In this document: piece after piece, positions 12,400-14,738 of the stretch
Layout of the letters: each line of letters starts with the position of its first letter
Position numbering within the stretch: position 1 is the first letter of the stretch
Source of the DNA: Chloroflexota bacterium
Lineage (GTDB): Bacteria; Chloroflexota; Limnocylindria; Limnocylindrales; CSP1-4
Length of the DNA stretch: 14,738 nucleotides
Direction: 5' to 3'
NCBI GenBank assembly: GCA_021789355.1
Contig: JAJYJR010000071.1
Span: 1-14,738 of the forward strand
Notes under the pieces: generated by a model
What the model saw: the letters and a program-made list of their open reading frames with translations, nothing else
Told to the model about the DNA's origin: nothing
The model's database searches: none
Position numbers and translations under genes: made by a program

Positions 12400-13529
12400 C
12401 CAGCGAGACCATCGCCTGGGACGTCGCCCGCGTCGGCGGGATGCTGGCGTATCTCCTTCTCACGGCCTCCGTGGCGATCGGCATCGCGCTGAGCCTGGGG
12501 TGGCGCTCACCCCGCTGGACGCGGTTCGTCTCCAACGAGCTCCACCGGTTCGTGTCGCTCGTGGCGCTCGTGTTCATCGCGATCCACACGGTCTCGGTCG
12601 CCGTGGACCCCTTCATCGGCTTCACGCCCGCCGAGGTGCTGGTCCCGATGCTCAGCCACTACCGGACCGTCTGGGTCGCGCTGGGCATCGTGGGCTCGTA
12701 CCTCCTGGTCGCGGTCTACCTGTCCGAGCGGATCCGCCCGCACGTCAGCTACCAGTGGTGGCGGCGCTTCCACTACCTGAGCTTCGTCGCGTTCGTCCTC
12801 GCGCTCGTCCACGGCGTCGCGACGGGGAGTGACACCCGGGCGCCGTGGGCCATCCTGCTGTACGCGGGCAGCATCGTGCTCGTCGGCGCGCTCCTGGTGG
12901 CGCGGCTGTTCCCGGCGGAGGGCGCCCGCCGCCATCCGCTGATCGCGGCCGTCTGTGGCTCGGCCCTGGTCTACGGAGTCGTCTGGGCCAGCGCGGGGCC
13001 CCTGCAGCCCGGCTGGAACGTGATCGCCAACGACGGCCGGGGCTCGGGAGCGACGCCCCAGACGCTCGCGGCCCTCGGGATTGCCACGACCGGCGGAGGT
13101 CCGGGCAACGCGGCAGCGGCGGGCACCGGCGGGGGACCGGCTCCCACCTCGTCGCCGGCCACGACGCCGGGTCCGGTGCAGGCCTCGTTCCAGGCGCGGG
13201 TATACGGGGGTGACGGCAACGCCGTGCTGCTGTACGGGCAGCTCGAGGGCGCGGCCGGCAACCAGTTCCAGCTGCAACTGAACGGAACGGGGTCGGGTGC
13301 GCTGGGCCTGGTGCAGCTGCAGGGGTCGGACGGGCGCACCTGCTCCGGACCCGTGACCCAGATCGGCAACACCAGCATCACGGCCACGTGCGCGACCGGT
13401 GAGGGTGCCTCGTGGACGCTGCGGCTGGTGATCGGGTCGGTGGAGCGACGGGGCGTGACCGGCACCCTGACCGCGACCCCCGGCGGAGCGGCACAGCGGG
13501 GATCCGGCGGGCCGGTCGGCGGCCTCTGA
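12396..13529 (+). CDS. Ferric-reductase-like bis-heme membrane protein with extracytosolic C-terminal domain
   Basis: A 377-residue protein with six helices (about 13-33, 50-70, 91-111, 125-143, 150-170, 181-200). Two His pairs, H50/H64 and H126/H139, lie on helices 2 and 4 with the 13-14 spacing used to bind two stacked b hemes across the membrane. Basic loops (WRSPRWTR, SERIRPH, RRH) place both ends outside. After helix 6 comes NDGRGSGATPQT (212-223), resembling the ApbE site of NqrB/RnfD, with T220 the candidate FMN acceptor. Then follow a Pro/Thr/Gly linker (about 230-258) and a beta-rich domain (about 260-360) with two Cys that may form a disulfide. There is no cytosolic NAD(P)H/FAD domain, so electrons must come from a partner or from quinol. 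The gene overlaps apbE by four bases. The class is sure; the flavin site is a hypothesis. Confidence 0.85.
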   Translation: MTSETIAWDVARVGGMLAYLLLTASVAIGIALSLGWRSPRWTRFVSNELHRFVSLVALVFIAIHTVSVAVDPFIGFTPAEVLVPMLSHYRTVWVALGIVGSYLLVAVYLSERIRPHVSYQWWRRFHYLSFVAFVLALVHGVATGSDTRAPWAILLYAGSIVLVGALLVARLFPAEGARRHPLIAAVCGSALVYGVVWASAGPLQPGWNVIANDGRGSGATPQTLAALGIATTGGGPGNAAAAGTGGGPAPTSSPATTPGPVQASFQARVYGGDGNAVLLYGQLEGAAGNQFQLQLNGTGSGALGLVQLQGSDGRTCSGPVTQIGNTSITATCATGEGASWTLRLVIGSVERRGVTGTLTATPGGAAQRGSGGPVGGL

Positions 13530-13547
13530 CTCTGACCGGCCCGCCGG
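13504..13547. terminator. Strong stop-codon-spanning hairpin, likely bidirectional terminator
   Basis: CCGGCGGGCCGGTC (13504-13517) and GACCGGCCCGCCGG (13534-13547) are perfect reverse complements: a 14-bp stem around a 16-base loop that holds the TGA of the ferric-reductase-like gene (13527-13529). The left arm encodes the protein's last residues. No U-tract on either strand. It sits between convergent frames, so it could end transcription from both sides. Confidence 0.7.
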
Positions 13548-13565
13548 GACGGCCGCGCGGCTGGC

Positions 13566-13853
13566 TCAGGCCCGACCGACCCGCACCAGGTCCCACGTGT
13601 CGGCGATCGCGGCGGGGAGGAGTTCGCCGCGGTGCGCCGGGCGGGCCTGGGCGGGATCGGAGGGATTGCCGCGACCGAGGTGGGCCGCCTGGGCCGGACC
13701 CCGATGGACGACCGGGAGGAGGAGAACCGGTGATCGGGACATGGGCGCGAGCGGGATCGCTTCGGTCATGGCACTCGGGCTCGGAGAAGGCCCCATCGAG
13801 CCGAGGAGGCTCCGACGGCCGGTCCGTCGGTGGACGCCCCTCGTTCGTCTCAC
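13566..13853 (-). CDS. Possible small gene, unknown product
   Basis: A 95-codon frame from GTG 13853 to TGA 13566, convergent with the ferric-reductase-like gene. In its favour: strong G/C in third positions over the second half, a -10-like TAGCTT (13866-13861) seven bases before the GTG, an 11-bp-period direct repeat just upstream of that, and a shared hairpin terminator beyond the stop. Against: an Arg/Ser-rich N-terminus, no recognisable domain, and high-GC DNA commonly keeps frames open by chance. A shorter start at the ATG of MTEAIPLAPMS would give 67 residues, ending LLPAAIADTWDLVRVGRA. No membrane segment. It could instead be the eroded end of a longer gene. Confidence 0.33.
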   Translation of the reverse strand: MRRTRGVHRRTGRRSLLGSMGPSPSPSAMTEAIPLAPMSRSPVLLLPVVHRGPAQAAHLGRGNPSDPAQARPAHRGELLPAAIADTWDLVRVGRA

Positions 13854-14183
13854 GAACCGGAAGCTATCGCTCGGACCTGAAGTAATCCTGAAATCACGGC
13901 CGGCGCGCGTGCGTTGATACCCGACCGCAAGAGCCACGGGGCCGGCCGCGAGAGCACTGCGATCCGGCCGCGGCAGGGCCGGGCGGCCCGGTGCACGGGC
14001 GGTGCGAATGGCCCCTCCGCACGCCAAATGGCCCAGCCCGCTGTGCGAACAAACGCCCAGCCCGGCGTGACTCTTGGCCGTCTCGCCGGTGGCCCCGCCC
14101 CACCGACCATGACGGCAGGAAGGACGGGACGCATCCGGCGGGCCACGGAAGGACGGCCAGCGGAGTCCCGACAAGGAGACACG
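13854..14183. other. Intergenic region upstream of the DoxX gene
   Basis: About 330 bases without a supportable gene. The DoxX frame stays open upstream to 13914, but that stretch is Arg/Gly-rich and has no ribosome site. Direct repeats are seen: AATGGCCC at 14007-14014 and 14027-14034 (20-bp period) and GCCCAGCCCG at 14031-14040 and 14055-14064. I see no convincing promoter for doxX; TTGATA near 13914 is the only AT-rich hexamer. Confidence 0.45.
13876..13893. promoter_or_regulatory. Second 11-bp-period direct repeat (CCTGAAG-N4-CCTGAAA)
   Basis: CCTGAAG (13876-13882), TAAT, CCTGAAA (13887-13893): 6 of 7 bases repeated with an 11-bp period, like an OmpR-family site but of different sequence from the box at 10736. 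On the minus strand its edge is 9 bases from TAGCTT (13866-13861), again the spacing of an activated promoter. On the plus strand no good -10 lies at the matching distance. Confidence 0.4.
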
Positions 14184-14699
14184 ATGAACACCTCGTACGG
14201 CAAGGCCACGGCGATCATGCGGATCGCCCTCGGCTTCGGCTTCCTCTATGCCGGCCTGGACAAGGCCCTCAACCTGGCGGGCACCGGCGCGTTCACCGCC
14301 GCCGGGTTCCTGAAGTTCGGCACCCTCGGCGCGTACACCGGCTCGAACCCCAAGGTCGTCGTCAACCCCACCCATGACCTGTGGGTGGCGCTGGCCAACA
14401 ACGGCACGCTGATGCCGATCATCAACACCCTGGTGGTGTTCGGCGAGCTGGCCATCGGCGTCGCCCTGATCCTGGGGATCGCCACCCGCTTTGCCGGGAT
14501 CATGGGCGCGCTCCTCACCGGGCTGTTCTTCGTGGCCTCCTGGAGCTTCGCGACCGGGTTCATCAACGAGGACTTCCTCTACACCGCCCTCTCCGCGTAC
14601 CTCGCGTACGTCGGCGCCGGCGCCGTGTGGGGCCTCGACGGAGTCCTCGCCCGGACGCAGCTGCTCGCCAAGACCCCGCTGCGCGTGTTCGTGGCCTGA
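14184..14699 (+). CDS. DoxX family membrane protein
   Basis: A 171-residue integral membrane protein of the DoxX/DoxD-like family, related to the small subunit of thiosulfate:quinone oxidoreductase, with members tied to oxidative-stress defence elsewhere. Four helices: AIMRIALGFGFLYAGLDKAL (about 9-28), INTLVVFGELAIGVALILGI (about 78-97), FAGIMGALLTGLFFVASWSF (about 101-120) and LYTALSAYLAYVGAGAVWGL (about 131-150). The first loop is long (about 29-72) and includes a Gly/Phe-rich stretch and NPTHDLWVALANNG. FGELAIG with its conserved Glu matches the family. Start fixed by AAGGAG (14173-14178), five bases before ATG. It has its own upstream region and no gene after it in the window. Catalytic activity cannot be assigned. 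Confidence 0.87.
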   Translation: MNTSYGKATAIMRIALGFGFLYAGLDKALNLAGTGAFTAAGFLKFGTLGAYTGSNPKVVVNPTHDLWVALANNGTLMPIINTLVVFGELAIGVALILGIATRFAGIMGALLTGLFFVASWSFATGFINEDFLYTALSAYLAYVGAGAVWGLDGVLARTQLLAKTPLRVFVA

Positions 14700-14738
14700 T
14701 CACCGTCGTCCGGGTCCGTCCGGCCCACTGGGTGCGGG

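Noticed and set aside
10776..13529. FMN_bind domain expected beside ApbE
   Set aside because: I looked for a domain with the D-x-x-(S/T)-G-A-T ending in both membrane proteins; only the linker SGAT at residues 217-220 of the last protein fits, without the domain fold, so no FMN_bind feature is annotated.
13412..13885. 157-codon plus-strand frame overlapping the end of the ferric-reductase-like gene
   Set aside because: Starts inside a well-supported gene in another frame, passes through the hairpin and has no domain.
13914..14183. N-terminal extension of the DoxX protein from a TTG at 13914
   Set aside because: Arg/Gly-rich and non-conserved in character; AAGGAG five bases before ATG 14184 and an immediate first helix fix the shorter start.
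1..14738. Mobile elements, CRISPR, tRNA or rRNA
   Set aside because: No transposase, integrase, terminal inverted repeats with target duplication, spaced repeats or cloverleaf sequence was found on either strand.

Overview
The window is very GC-rich throughout, with G or C in most third codon positions, and it is packed with short operons. The conserved trio of an MSMEG_4193-type phosphatase, a DUF3090 protein and an SCO1664-type protein points to an actinobacterium or a high-GC Chloroflexota lineage that shares it. With a class A PBP, a GH15 glucoamylase, an archaeal-type glucose dehydrogenase and a DoxX protein alongside, I favour a soil or freshwater high-GC Chloroflexota (Limnocylindria-like). 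This is inference from gene content only; no rRNA or marker protein is present. I see no insertion sequence, phage gene, CRISPR array or tRNA.

Layout. 1-723 (-): N-terminal part of a bifunctional penicillin-binding protein, cut by the window edge. 1080-1490 (+): small three-helix membrane protein. 1553-3556 (-): three-gene operon of a histidine phosphatase (MSMEG_4193 type), DUF3090 and a kinase-fold SCO1664-type protein. 3610-3887 (+): decayed FAD-linked oxidase (GlcD type) that still carries a promoter-like start. 4190-7811 (+): GH15 glucoamylase followed by glucose 1-dehydrogenase, together a route from alpha-glucan to glucose to gluconolactone. 7976-8662 (+): PadR-family regulator with its own promoter and a likely operator. 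8768-10698 (-): response regulator and sensor kinase, overlapping by a few bases. 10776-13529 (+), divergent from the two-component pair: one-helix Gly-rich membrane protein, ApbE flavin transferase and a six-helix ferric-reductase-like bis-heme protein with an extracytosolic tail. 13566-13853 (-): possible small gene. 14184-14699 (+): DoxX-family membrane protein.

The most interesting region is 9991-13529. An 11-bp-period direct repeat (CTCCAAT-N4-CTCCAAT) lies between the response regulator and the divergent operon, exactly where an OmpR/PhoB-type activator would replace the -35 of that operon's promoter. The terminal protein of the operon carries an SGAT tetrapeptide with an upstream Asp just outside the membrane. 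This resembles the ApbE flavinylation site of NqrB/RnfD although no FMN-binding domain is present. Together this suggests a two-component-controlled, ApbE-flavinylated transmembrane electron-transfer module of unusual composition.

A second theme is translation initiation. Five starts in the window share TANNNT, then exactly six bases, then ATG or GTG, which is the layout of leaderless transcripts. Other genes (DUF3090, PadR, DoxX, the small membrane protein at 1080) have clear Shine-Dalgarno sequences instead.
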